Source of the DNA: Bradyrhizobium prioriisuperbiae
GTDB lineage: Bacteria > Pseudomonadota > Alphaproteobacteria > Rhizobiales > Xanthobacteraceae
Reading direction: 5' to 3'
NCBI RefSeq assembly: GCF_032397745.1
Contig: NZ_CP135921.1
Span: 7,986,501-8,050,500 of the forward strand
DNA length: 64,000 nucleotides
In this document: piece after piece, positions 1-7,406 of the stretch
Layout of the letters: each line of letters starts with the position of its first letter
Position numbering within the stretch: the stretch's first letter is position 1
The notes under the pieces: model-generated
Told to the model about the DNA's origin: nothing
The model's input: only the letters and a program-made list of their open reading frames with translations
Database searches by the model: none
Translations under genes and position numbers: made by a program

Positions 1-812
1 TCACTCTTGACGACCTCCTCGTCCTCTCCCGGCACCATCCGGCGATCCAGCAGCAGATCGCAGGCGCCGGGCAGCACGTTGTCGGCATGGCCACCGCTGA
101 TGCGGGTGACCGTCAGGCTTGCGGCACCGACAAGCGGATGCGTGCGATGGCGCACGACCTTGTCGTGATGCTCGGCGACAAGGCCCAGAAGTTCGCCGGC
201 CCGATAGATCGCGTTCTCGCCGAGATGCGGCGTGCCGGAATGGGCCGACACGCCGTGCACCCGCACCACTGGACGCAGGCTGCCCTTGTGCGCGGTAAAG
301 GTGGCGTTCGAGGTCGGCTCGCCGACCACGGCGGCGTCGATCTTCGGACCGCCGGCGGCATAAAACTTGGCACCTTCGCTGGCGATTTCCTCGTCTGCAA
401 CGAAGACCCCGAGCAACGTGCCCGACCATGCGGCGCGATCGGCCGCGAGCATCCGCATCGCCTCCAGCATCGCCGCCAGCGGCCCCTTGCAGTCGCAGGC
501 GCCGCGGCCATAGAGCCGCCCATCGGATTCCTTGAGAACGAAGGGATCCGACGACCAGCCGTCGCCCACGGGCACGACGTCCATGTGGGTGTTGAAAGCG
601 AACACCGGGCCGGCGCCGTTCTCCAGCCGCGCAATCACGTTGACGCGCGCCGGCTTATACTCCTGCAGCGCGACGTCGAAGCCCGCGCCAGCAAGCAGAC
701 TGTGCAGGTATTGCGCGGCGCGAGCTTCGTCACCGGGAGGATTTTGCGTGTCGATCGCGACGAGACTCGCCAGTTCGCGCTTCATGCGGGCGACGTCGGG
801 TGACTGGGACAT
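1..812 (-). CDS. M20 family metallopeptidase/deacylase (ArgE/DapE type), C terminus cut by window edge
   Basis: The frame opens at an ATG at 812 and stays open to the window edge, giving about 270 residues; the C terminus is missing. Family motifs appear in order: FNTHMDVVP (metal-binding His and Asp), GRGACDCKGP (bridging Asp), ADEEIASEG (catalytic Glu pair) and VGEPTS, then the start of the dimerisation domain. M20 enzymes of this group are cytoplasmic zinc or cobalt hydrolases that remove acyl or peptide groups from amino acids (ArgE, DapE, ACY1). It lies 23 bases downstream of the ABC ATPase gene on the same strand, so it is probably the last visible gene of the transporter operon and acts on the imported compound. 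The exact substrate cannot be read from the sequence. Confidence 0.9.
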   Translation of the reverse strand, partial: MSQSPDVARMKRELASLVAIDTQNPPGDEARAAQYLHSLLAGAGFDVALQEYKPARVNVIARLENGAGPVFAFNTHMDVVPVGDGWSSDPFVLKESDGRLYGRGACDCKGPLAAMLEAMRMLAADRAAWSGTLLGVFVADEEIASEGAKFYAAGGPKIDAAVVGEPTSNATFTAHKGSLRPVVRVHGVSAHSGTPHLGENAIYRAGELLGLVAEHHDKVVRHRTHPLVGAASLTVTRISGGHADNVLPGACDLLLDRRMVPGEDEEVVKS

Positions 813-835
813 TCAGCAGGCTCCAGGCATCGGGC

Positions 836-1585
836 TCAATGAAGGATCTGGTCAAGAAATCGCCGCGCACGATCGTTGACCGTACCGCCGAAAAACTGAT
901 CGCTCGGCGCGCTTTCGATGATCTCGCCGTGCTCCATGAACACGATCCTGTCGGCAGCGCGGCGGGCAAACCCCATTTCGTGGGTCACGACAATGCTGGT
1001 CATGCCCTCTGCGCTGAGCTCGGCCATGACGTCGAGCACTTCACGGATCATTTCCGGATCGAGCGCGGAGGTCGGCTCATCGTAGAGCATCAGCTTGGGA
1101 CGCATGGCGAGCGCGCGGGCGATCGCGACGCGCTGCTGCTGGCCGCCCGACAGTTCGTCGGGAAAGGCATCCGCCTTCTCCGGGATCTGAACCTTGCGCA
1201 GCAGCTCGACGGCGATGTCGTGCGCATCCGCCCGGTCGACGCCAAGGATCTTCACCGGCGCCAGCATCACGTTCTCGACCGCCGACAGATGCGCGAACAG
1301 CTCGAAATTCTGGAACACCATGCCGATCTGCTGGCGCAGCAGATGCGCCTTCTTGCGCTCGCGCGTGATGTTTTCGCCCGCAAAAAAGATATCCCCGCTG
1401 TCGACGGGCTCCAGCAGATTGACGGAGCGCAGTAGCGTCGACTTGCCGGAGCCGGACGGGCCGATGACCACAACGGTCTCCTTCGCCGCCACCGTCATGC
1501 TGCAGGTCTTCAGCACCTGCACCGATCCGAAACTCTTGTTGATGCCGACGATTTCGAGAAGGTGCTGCATGACCGCTTCCCCCAT
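836..1585 (-). CDS. Amino-acid ABC transporter ATP-binding protein (GlnQ/HisP type)
   Basis: This 249-residue protein has the full ABC ATPase set: Walker [11 protein letters not shown]-loop VFQNFELF, signature [16 protein letters not shown], Walker [14 protein letters not shown] and the switch His in VVTHEMGFA. The ELSGGQQQR and THEMGFAR wording is typical of the polar amino-acid uptake subfamily. The chosen ATG (1585) abuts the permease stop codon directly. A second in-frame ATG five codons later (MQHLLEI) is also possible. It energises import through the permease encoded immediately upstream at the cytoplasmic face of the inner membrane. Length is normal for the family. Confidence 0.95.
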   Translation of the reverse strand: MGEAVMQHLLEIVGINKSFGSVQVLKTCSMTVAAKETVVVIGPSGSGKSTLLRSVNLLEPVDSGDIFFAGENITRERKKAHLLRQQIGMVFQNFELFAHLSAVENVMLAPVKILGVDRADAHDIAVELLRKVQIPEKADAFPDELSGGQQQRVAIARALAMRPKLMLYDEPTSALDPEMIREVLDVMAELSAEGMTSIVVTHEMGFARRAADRIVFMEHGEIIESAPSDQFFGGTVNDRARRFLDQILH

Positions 1586-2311
1586 TTATCGGACGGCAAA
1601 CGTTTTGGAGGTGCCGAGCATCCGCTCGGTCAGCGACAGGCGCCGCATCCGCTGGCGTTTCTTGGGATCGAGCACCGTCTCGATCAGGATCTGCAGGCCC
1701 ATGAAAGCCGTCGTCATCGCGAGATAGTAGATGCCGGCGGCGGTCAGCGCCTCGAAGTAGCGAAAGTCGGCGCTCGCGGTCTGGTTGGCGACCAGCAGCA
1801 GTTCCTCGACGGCAATCACCGAGACCAGCGCGCTCAGCTTCAGCATGCCGATCATCTGGTTGCCGATCGGCGGCAGCACGATCCGCGCCGCCTGCGGAAC
1901 GACGACATGACGCATCATCTGGCCGCCGGTCATGCCGAGCGCGAGGCCGGCGGTGCGCTGGCCCTTCTTCACCGCCTGCAGGCCCGAGCGCAGGATTTCC
2001 GCCATGTAGGCGCCCTCGTTCAGGGACAGCGCCAGCACGGCACACACAAAGGCCGACAGCTTGATCCCGAACGACGGCAGTACGTTGTAGATGAAGATGA
2101 CCTGGAACAGCACCGGCGTGCCGCGGAACAGCCAGAGATAAACGAGGGTTACAACCTGCCCGACGCGCGTCTGGCTCTCCTGGATCAATGCCAGCACGAG
2201 GCCGATCGCGACACCGAACAGCAGCGAGGTCGCCGTCAGCAGCAGGGTCATCCCCGCGCCGCGGATGAAGTTCGCCGAAAACAGATACTGCAGGACAAGC
2301 TCAACGGACAT
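1586..2311 (-). CDS. Amino-acid ABC transporter permease (HisMQ/GlnP family)
   Basis: This is a 241-residue inner-membrane protein with about five hydrophobic segments. The ABC-coupling EAA-like loop is readable as GLALGMTGGQMMRHVVVPQA, followed by the conserved LPPIGNQMIGMLK. Only one permease gene is present, so the transporter is probably a homodimer of this subunit, as in GlnPQ-like systems. It starts 13 bases after the binding-protein gene and ends flush against the ATPase start, so translational coupling is likely. The family moves polar amino acids or derivatives such as opines. Substrate specificity comes from the binding protein and is not known here. Confidence 0.93.
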   Translation of the reverse strand: MSVELVLQYLFSANFIRGAGMTLLLTATSLLFGVAIGLVLALIQESQTRVGQVVTLVYLWLFRGTPVLFQVIFIYNVLPSFGIKLSAFVCAVLALSLNEGAYMAEILRSGLQAVKKGQRTAGLALGMTGGQMMRHVVVPQAARIVLPPIGNQMIGMLKLSALVSVIAVEELLLVANQTASADFRYFEALTAAGIYYLAMTTAFMGLQILIETVLDPKKRQRMRRLSLTERMLGTSKTFAVR

Positions 2312-2324
2312 GGCAGCGCCTTTT

Positions 2325-3200
2325 TCAGTTGAGCAGTGACACCGAGGCGGGAAACTTCCAGGTTTCGATCAACGTCTTGTAGGTGCCGTCGGCGACGACC
2401 GCTTTAAGCGCGACTTCGATCGCCGCCTTCATCGCCGTATCGCCCTTGCGCACCGCCATGCCGATCTGGGTGTTGGCTTCGAACTCGGGCCCGACCATGG
2501 CGTAGACGCCCGGCAGCTTGTCCATCAGCTCGACGGCGCCCGGCGTGGAATTGAACAGAGCGTCGGCGCGACCCTGCCGCAGGGTCAGCGCCGAATCCTG
2601 CGCCGTCGGCAGCGTCAACACCGTGATGCCCGCGAGCCCGCCGTCGCGGCAGCGCTTGTCATCCTGCCGGGCGTAGCTCTCCTGGATGCCGCCGAGCGTA
2701 ACGGCGATGGTCTTGCCGCACAGCGAATTATCGCGGCCGGTGATCTTCGCCGGATTGGCCGCCTGCACCATGACCAGGCTGCCGATCTTCAGATACGGGA
2801 TGAACTCGACCTGTGCGGCGCGCTGCTCGTTGATGTACATCGCCGAATTGATGAGATCGATGCGCCCGCCCTGGAGCGCGGGGATCAGGCCCTTGAACTC
2901 CATGTTCATCGGCTTTGCTTCAGCACCGAGCTTCTTGCCGAGGGCGACGATCAGGTCGATGTCGAAGCCGGTCAGCTTGCCGTCCTTCTGAAACTCGAAC
3001 GGCGAGAAGGTGCCGGCCACGCCGTAGGTCAGCGCGCCCTTCTCCACCAGCGTGGCCGAGGGCAGATCGCCCGCCATCGCCGGCCCGGACAGACAGAGCG
3101 ACAGCAGTCCGCAGACAATCCGTAAACGTGACGTGGGCGACTTAGGTGAGGACGACATGGGTGAGGACGACATGGGTGAAGGCAACATGCGTGAAGACAT
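2325..3200 (-). CDS. Periplasmic amino-acid-type substrate-binding protein
   Basis: This 291-residue SBP_bac_3 protein has a signal peptide (hydrophobic stretch IVCGLLSLCLSGPAMAG, probable cleavage after AMA). Family features are GVAGTFSPFEF, the TGFDIDLIVALGKKLG segment, LIPALQGGRIDLINSAM and the C-terminal DGTYKTLIETW. A Cys pair (SLCGKT and KRCRDG) could form a disulfide in the periplasm. The first ATG (3200) is preceded by AGGTG eight bases upstream, but the first 19 codons are a tandem repeat with in-frame ATGs at 3200, 3188, 3173 and 3158, so the true start is uncertain. It is the first gene of the uptake operon and faces the GntR gene divergently. Confidence 0.92.
   Translation of the reverse strand: MSSRMLPSPMSSSPMSSSPKSPTSRLRIVCGLLSLCLSGPAMAGDLPSATLVEKGALTYGVAGTFSPFEFQKDGKLTGFDIDLIVALGKKLGAEAKPMNMEFKGLIPALQGGRIDLINSAMYINEQRAAQVEFIPYLKIGSLVMVQAANPAKITGRDNSLCGKTIAVTLGGIQESYARQDDKRCRDGGLAGITVLTLPTAQDSALTLRQGRADALFNSTPGAVELMDKLPGVYAMVGPEFEANTQIGMAVRKGDTAMKAAIEVALKAVVADGTYKTLIETWKFPASVSLLN
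3144..3200 (-). repeat. Short tandem repeat carrying four in-frame start codons
   Basis: The 5' end of the binding-protein gene consists of 12 and 15 base units each beginning with ATG: ATGTCTTCACGC, ATGTTGCCTTCACCC, ATGTCGTCCTCACCC and ATGTCGTCCTCACCT. They encode MSSR, MLPSP, MSSSP, MSSSP ahead of the signal peptide. The third and fourth units differ by one base, so the duplication looks recent. Confidence 0.8.
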
Positions 3201-3237
3201 GGGGTGACACCTGTGTCTGATTGTTTTATTAACTATT

Positions 3238-3247
3238 AATGTACAAT
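3238..3247. promoter_or_regulatory. Candidate GntR operator, AATGTACAAT
   Basis: A near-palindrome centred on TGTACA lies in the 194-base divergent region between the binding-protein and GntR genes, about 40 bases from the former. FCD-type GntR proteins often bind short TGTACA/TGTATACA-like palindromes. Assignment to the adjacent regulator is inference. Confidence 0.4.
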
Positions 3248-3285
3248 AATTGCCCTTAGTTTCGTCAAGCCCTATTCGCAGGCAG

Positions 3286-3342
3286 CGCCTGATTAAGCTT
3301 TGATCAGGCGATTTTTGACATGTTCCCTCGGAATGCTATTGT
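3286..3342 (+). promoter_or_regulatory. Hairpin followed by sigma70-like promoter of the GntR operon
   Basis: Perfect 8-base arms CGCCTGAT (3286-3293) and ATCAGGCG (3303-3310) flank a 9-base loop. Directly after them come TTGACA (3315-3320), a 16-base spacer and TATTGT (3337-3342), which fit a -35/-10 pair. The predicted transcript would have a leader of about 45 bases before the ATG at 3395. The hairpin is followed by ATTTTT, so it could also end transcripts entering from the left. Its role as an operator is unproven. Confidence 0.45.
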
Positions 3343-3394
3343 ATGAAAAATACCAAACTGTACTTTTGATAGATCTTTCCGGTTCCCTTCCCCC

Positions 3395-4285
3395 ATGGCG
3401 CGGTCGACCCAACAAAACCGTTTCCGGCTGGCCAATCAGATCCTGGACGTGATCCGGGACGCCAAGCTGGAGCCAGGCCACCACTTGCGCGAGCAGCAGC
3501 TTGCCGACCTGGTCGGCGTTTCGCGCACGCCGATCCGCTCTGCACTCGATCTTCTGGCAGAGCGTGGCATCGTGGAAACGCGGAAGAATCACGGCTACTT
3601 CCTGCGCAAGCCGTTCGATACGTTGCACCGCATCGAAATCGAGGTTCCCACCACGATCGAGGAGGAGCTGTATCTGCAACTCGTGCGCGATCGCCTCGAT
3701 AATGTCCTTCCGAATTCCATCACGCAGAGCGAAATCGCACGCCGGTACGATGTCGATCGCGTTGCTCTGACGCGCATCCTGTCACGGCTTGCGGAGGACG
3801 GCCTGATCGCCCGCAACAAGGGCCATGGCTGGACCTTCCTGCCGACGCTCGACTCCCTGGTCTCGCTCCGCGGCAGCTATGAATTCCGCCTGACGCTCGA
3901 GCCCGCCGGCTTCCTGCTGCCGACGTTCAAGGCGGATCACGCCGCGATCGAGCGGATGCGCCTGCAGCATCTCTATCTCATCGCGCACCCCGACATTACA
4001 TCCGTCAGCAACACACAGTTGTTCGAGACCGATGCGGCGTTTCACGAAATGTGTGCCGAATTTTGCGGCAACGCTTTTTTTGCCCAGGCGATCCAGTACC
4101 AGAATCGCCTAAGACGATTGCTGGAATTCGGCAGCTACTTCGACAGCCGCCGCGTACGCGAGTGGTGCCGCGAGCATCTTGCCATCATCGAAGCCGTCTC
4201 GGCCGGGGACCTCGCCGTGGCCTCCAGGCGGATGCGCGCGCATCTCGAGCAAGCCCTGATCTCCGCACAGGCTGTGGCGCGCTGA
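3395..4285 (+). CDS. GntR-family regulator with two winged-helix modules and an FCD-like domain
   Basis: This 296-residue protein begins with a classic GntR winged helix: residues about 10-70 include LREQQLADLVGVSRTPIRSAL and then IVETRKNHGYFL. A second DNA-binding-like segment follows at about residues 85-150 (SITQSEIARRYDVDRVALTRILSRLAEDGLIARNKGHGW, given here only for description of the region). The C-terminal half is helical and FCD-like (ETDAAFHEMCAEFCGN, REHLAIIEAVSAGD), which in this family binds a small acid effector. The usual GntR/FCD length is 210-240, so the extra module explains the added length. It is divergent from the ABC operon and leads the 4290-6624 genes with a 4-base gap, so it probably controls both. 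Confidence 0.88.
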   Translation: MARSTQQNRFRLANQILDVIRDAKLEPGHHLREQQLADLVGVSRTPIRSALDLLAERGIVETRKNHGYFLRKPFDTLHRIEIEVPTTIEEELYLQLVRDRLDNVLPNSITQSEIARRYDVDRVALTRILSRLAEDGLIARNKGHGWTFLPTLDSLVSLRGSYEFRLTLEPAGFLLPTFKADHAAIERMRLQHLYLIAHPDITSVSNTQLFETDAAFHEMCAEFCGNAFFAQAIQYQNRLRRLLEFGSYFDSRRVREWCREHLAIIEAVSAGDLAVASRRMRAHLEQALISAQAVAR

Positions 4286-4289
4286 TAGT

Positions 4290-5345
4290 GTGAACCCGGA
4301 CATGACATTTGAGGATTTCAAGCGCGACGGAGCGGCGCGCACTGCAACGAGCCGCGTAACCGGCGAGCGCCTGGGGGACTGCCTGATCGTGCAGCCGATC
4401 CACGCCGCCGGCCTCGATCGTCTCGAAAGGGCCGGGCTGCGCCCACGCCTTGCCACCGCGACTGACGCCGTCACCCTGGCGCGAGAGGCCGCCGGCTGCA
4501 TCGCCGTGGTGACACGCAACATCGGCTTTCCTGCGGATGCGATCGCCGCGGCCCCGCATCTGCGGGTCATCGGCGTCCACGGAGCCGGCACCGATCCGGT
4601 GGCGCTGCCGGAGGCGAGCCGCGCGGGCATAGCCGTGGTCAACACGCCTGGCGCCAATGCCCGCTCGGTCGCCGAGCATGCAATCGCGCTGATGTTTGCA
4701 TTGGTCAAGGCTCTGCCGGCCGCGGACCATGCCGTCCGCACCGGGAATTTCGGCTTCAAGTACAACGCCGGCCTGTTGGAGCTGCAAGGCCGCTGCTTCG
4801 GCGTGATCGGCTTCGGCCAGATCGGCCGGGCAACCGCGCGTCTTGCGGCGGGGCTGGGCATGCGGGTGATCGCGTACGGTCCAAGCCGGCCCGAGGCCGA
4901 CTTCGCCGCCGTGCCGGCCGAACGCGCTGAAACCATCGCCGCGGTGATCGAGCGCGCTGATGTCGTGTCGCTTCATTTGCCGCTGACCGCGCAGACCCGC
5001 GGACTGATCGGGCTCACCGAGCTGGCCAGCATGAAGTCAGATGCTTTTCTCATCAACACCAGCCGCGGGGGGCTGATCGACGAGCCGGCGCTGATCGCGG
5101 CGCTGGAGGCCGGACGCATCGGCGGCGCCGGGCTCGACGTCTTTGCCAGTGAAGACATGCCGGCCGATCATCCGTTGCTGCGCCAGCAGCGCGCGATCCT
5201 CACACCGCATGTCGCCGGCTCGACCACGGCCTGCCTGGTGCGAACCGCCGAGGCGGTGGTGGAGCAAGTCATCGATGTGCTGGCCGGACAACGGCCGGCG
5301 TCTCTCGTCAATCCCGACGTCTGGGCGCACCGGCGCCTGCCATGA
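4290..5345 (+). CDS. D-isomer-specific 2-hydroxyacid dehydrogenase
   Basis: This 351-residue protein starts at GTG 4290, four bases after the regulator stop; an in-frame ATG at 4302 is an alternative. The NAD-binding Rossmann motif is CFGVIGFGQIGRATA. The catalytic triad of the family is present: Arg in INTSRGGLID, Glu in DVFASEDMP and His in LTPHVAGST. Such enzymes interconvert D-2-hydroxyacids and 2-oxoacids with NAD(P)H in the cytoplasm (phosphoglycerate, hydroxypyruvate/glyoxylate and lactate dehydrogenase relatives). It is not obviously SerA, since no ACT domain is present. Context suggests a catabolic step on an organic acid released by the neighbouring hydrolases; the substrate is unknown. 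Confidence 0.92.
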   Translation: MNPDMTFEDFKRDGAARTATSRVTGERLGDCLIVQPIHAAGLDRLERAGLRPRLATATDAVTLAREAAGCIAVVTRNIGFPADAIAAAPHLRVIGVHGAGTDPVALPEASRAGIAVVNTPGANARSVAEHAIALMFALVKALPAADHAVRTGNFGFKYNAGLLELQGRCFGVIGFGQIGRATARLAAGLGMRVIAYGPSRPEADFAAVPAERAETIAAVIERADVVSLHLPLTAQTRGLIGLTELASMKSDAFLINTSRGGLIDEPALIAALEAGRIGGAGLDVFASEDMPADHPLLRQQRAILTPHVAGSTTACLVRTAEAVVEQVIDVLAGQRPASLVNPDVWAHRRLP

Positions 5346-5358
5346 GGATGCTTTCAGC

Positions 5359-6624
5359 ATGACTCAACGCCTCGAAGCCGACCGCGAATTGTCCGAGCGG
5401 CTGTTTGCCGGGTTGATGGATTTCAGCCGCGACGATCCCGGCGTCACCCGGGCGCCCTATGGCGACGGCGAGCAGCGCGCCCATGATTTGATGCGCAACG
5501 CCGGCCTCGCGCTCAGGCTCACGCCCGAGATCGACGCCGCCGGCAACATGTTCCTGACCATGGCCGGCCGCGATCCGTCATTGCCTGTCTGGATGGTCGG
5601 CTCCCATGTCGACACGGTGCCGCATGGCGGCAATTTCGATGGCGCCGCTGGTGTGATCGGCGGCCTCGCAGCAGTTGCGAGCCTGCGGCGGGCCGGTATC
5701 GTTCCACGACGCTCGATCACAGTCGCGGTGTTCCGCGCTGAGGAGAGCACCTGGTTTCCCGCATCCTATATCGGCAGCCGCGCCGCATTCGGGCTGTTGC
5801 CAGCCGACGTGCTAGATCTGCCCCGATCCGATTCAGGCCAGAGCCTGCGCCATCATATGACGCAGCTCGGCCTGCGGCCCGATGCGGTAGCCGCTGGTGC
5901 GGCGCACCTGTCGCCCGCGCGCATCCACGGCTTCGTCGAACTGCATATCGAGCAGGGGCCGGTGCTGGACACCCAGGCCATCCCGGTTGGGCTCGTGACC
6001 GGCATCGCCGGCAGCTTCCGCTATCGCAAGGCCGTCTGCCACGGCACCTATGGGCACTCGGGCGCAGTCGCCCGGCCCTACCGGCATGACGCCGTCTTCG
6101 CCATGGCCGATCTCATCACCGATCTCGACGCGCTCTGGGCCGAGATCGAAGCGGAAGGGCAACGGGCGACGATCACTGTCGGCGAGTTCTTCACCGATCC
6201 GACCATGCACGCTTTTGCAAAGGTGCCGGGCGAAGTGCGCTTCTGTCTCGACGTGCGCAGCGAGAACGTGGCGATCCTGGACCGGATCGAAACCCATCTC
6301 GACCGTCTCGTCGGTGCGATCGAGGCGAAGCGCGGCGTGCACTTCAGGCTCGGCAAGCGCACCGGCAGCACGCCGGCGGTCATGAGCCGCCCGCTTCATG
6401 ACGCCCTCGCCGCCCATGCCACCCGTCTCGGAATTGCCCACCAAAGCCTTGCCAGCGGCGCCGGACACGACACTGCTGTGTTCGCCAATCAGGGCGTGCC
6501 CAGCATGATGCTGTTCATCCGCAACCAGAACGGCAGCCATAATCCGGACGAGCAGATGCGCATGGAGGATTTCCACGACGCGGTGACGCTACTCGCGCAT
6601 CTGCTGGCCGACGACGAGGCTTAG
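5359..6624 (+). CDS. Zn-dependent amidase/hydantoinase/carbamoylase family hydrolase (M20, AllC-like)
   Basis: This 421-residue enzyme starts at ATG 5359, preceded by AGGAT; the frame stays open further upstream, but that part overlaps the dehydrogenase gene. Metal and catalytic motifs are GSHVDTVPHGGNFDGAAG, FRAEEST, ELHIEQGPVLD, GTYGHSG and the C-terminal NGSHNPDE. These match the family of N-carbamoyl-amino-acid hydrolases, allantoate amidohydrolase and beta-ureidopropionase, which hydrolyse a carbamoyl or amidine C-N bond with two metal ions. It follows the dehydrogenase by 13 bases in one operon. Its TAG stop codon is the first triplet of an intergenic palindromic repeat. Exact substrate (carbamoyl amino acid, allantoate or other) is not decided by the motifs. 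Confidence 0.9.
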   Translation: MTQRLEADRELSERLFAGLMDFSRDDPGVTRAPYGDGEQRAHDLMRNAGLALRLTPEIDAAGNMFLTMAGRDPSLPVWMVGSHVDTVPHGGNFDGAAGVIGGLAAVASLRRAGIVPRRSITVAVFRAEESTWFPASYIGSRAAFGLLPADVLDLPRSDSGQSLRHHMTQLGLRPDAVAAGAAHLSPARIHGFVELHIEQGPVLDTQAIPVGLVTGIAGSFRYRKAVCHGTYGHSGAVARPYRHDAVFAMADLITDLDALWAEIEAEGQRATITVGEFFTDPTMHAFAKVPGEVRFCLDVRSENVAILDRIETHLDRLVGAIEAKRGVHFRLGKRTGSTPAVMSRPLHDALAAHATRLGIAHQSLASGAGHDTAVFANQGVPSMMLFIRNQNGSHNPDEQMRMEDFHDAVTLLAHLLADDEA

Positions 6625-6726
6625 AGCGTTTTCGAGCGAAGTGGATACCGGTTCGCGTGAAGAAAACGCGTCAAAACTAGAATCTAGGGCTTCCATTCCG
6701 ATTCTATCGGAACGGAAAAAGCTCTA
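6622..6726. repeat. Rhizobiales-type intergenic palindromic element between convergent genes
   Basis: The element begins TAGAGCGTTTT and ends AAAAAGCTCTA. It contains two hairpins: GCGTTTTC (6627-6634) with GAAAACGC (6662-6669), and TTCCGAT (6696-6702) with ATCGGAA (6706-6712). Elements with this TAGAGCGTTTTC opening are common between genes in Bradyrhizobium and relatives. Here the terminal TAG triplets serve as stop codons of both flanking convergent genes, and the hairpins may act as a two-way terminator. Confidence 0.7.
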
Positions 6727-7098
6727 GTCTCTCACATCATACCGATACGACTTCGACACGATACGCCAGCCATCCGAAAGCTTCATCGCGACCAGATAGT
6801 CGGTGAAGTAGCGCGGCGGCAATTGACAGCGCACTTTGACAAAGGCCGTGGAGTCATCCGACCGATCGATGGTCACGATGAAATCCTCGCGCGCCTGTCC
6901 GCTCGCCTTGCCGGATGTCCGTTGCTTCACGCGATCGAGCCAGTCCGGCACGGTCAGGATCTGCAGCTCGCCCTTCTCCGTCGCGCGCAAGTCCGCGGAT
7001 GGATGAAAGGCGGATCTCAACTTGTCCGCATCCGCTTCGTACAGGCCATCGAAATAGAGGTTGATCACCGCTTCAACGGTTGAGCGATCGTATGCCAC
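6724..7098 (-). CDS. NTF2-like (lumazine-binding/SnoaL-type fold) protein
   Basis: This 124-residue protein starts at ATG 7098 with an AGGAGAA ribosome-binding site just upstream. The pattern is that of the NTF2-like superfamily: an N-terminal helix (STVEAVINLYFDGLYEADADKL), HPSADLRA, then three beta strands ending in DGWRIVSKSYRY. It most resembles the putative lumazine-binding subgroup. Members bind small molecules or act as minor enzymes; no catalytic residue set is evident here. It stands alone on the minus strand, convergent with the hydrolase gene and divergent from the P450 gene. Function unknown. Confidence 0.8.
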   Translation of the reverse strand: MAYDRSTVEAVINLYFDGLYEADADKLRSAFHPSADLRATEKGELQILTVPDWLDRVKQRTSGKASGQAREDFIVTIDRSDDSTAFVKVRCQLPPRYFTDYLVAMKLSDGWRIVSKSYRYDVRD

Positions 7099-7406
7099 GG
7101 CGCTTCTCCTTGTGTTCTTGCTGTTGTGGTGCGTGCATCGCGGTCGCGACTATTGCGCACGCATCCTGATCGGTCAACGTATCCGCCCGATGACGATCTG
7201 GTGAATTAACCCCTTCATAGGATTGTCTTTTTCAGCGATGCACGAAGGGGCCCCGCGGCGTTTTGGCAGAGCCAGGTCGCAAGAAGATTGTCAGATTCCG
7301 CGCGGATATTGTCAGATACTTCTTTTGCGTCGTCACACCGGACGACGTAGCATCGACATATTCGCTATCAAAACATCAGCTCAACGGCCCACGCTGCGAG
7401 GCGCTT
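7099..7406. other. Divergent intergenic region between NTF2-like and P450 genes
   Basis: No gene is supported here. The P450 frame stays open upstream of 7407 back to 7263, but the first 48 residues lack P450 character. The region holds the probable promoters of both genes and the direct repeat at 7287-7317. Confidence 0.5.
7287..7317 (+). promoter_or_regulatory. Direct repeat ATTGTCAGAT, two copies 21 bases apart
   Basis: ATTGTCAGAT occurs at 7287-7296 and again at 7308-7317. The 21-base spacing is two helical turns, as expected for a regulator binding side by side on one face of the DNA. The pair lies about 90 bases before the P450 start. No regulator gene is adjacent, so the binding protein is unknown. 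Confidence 0.4.
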
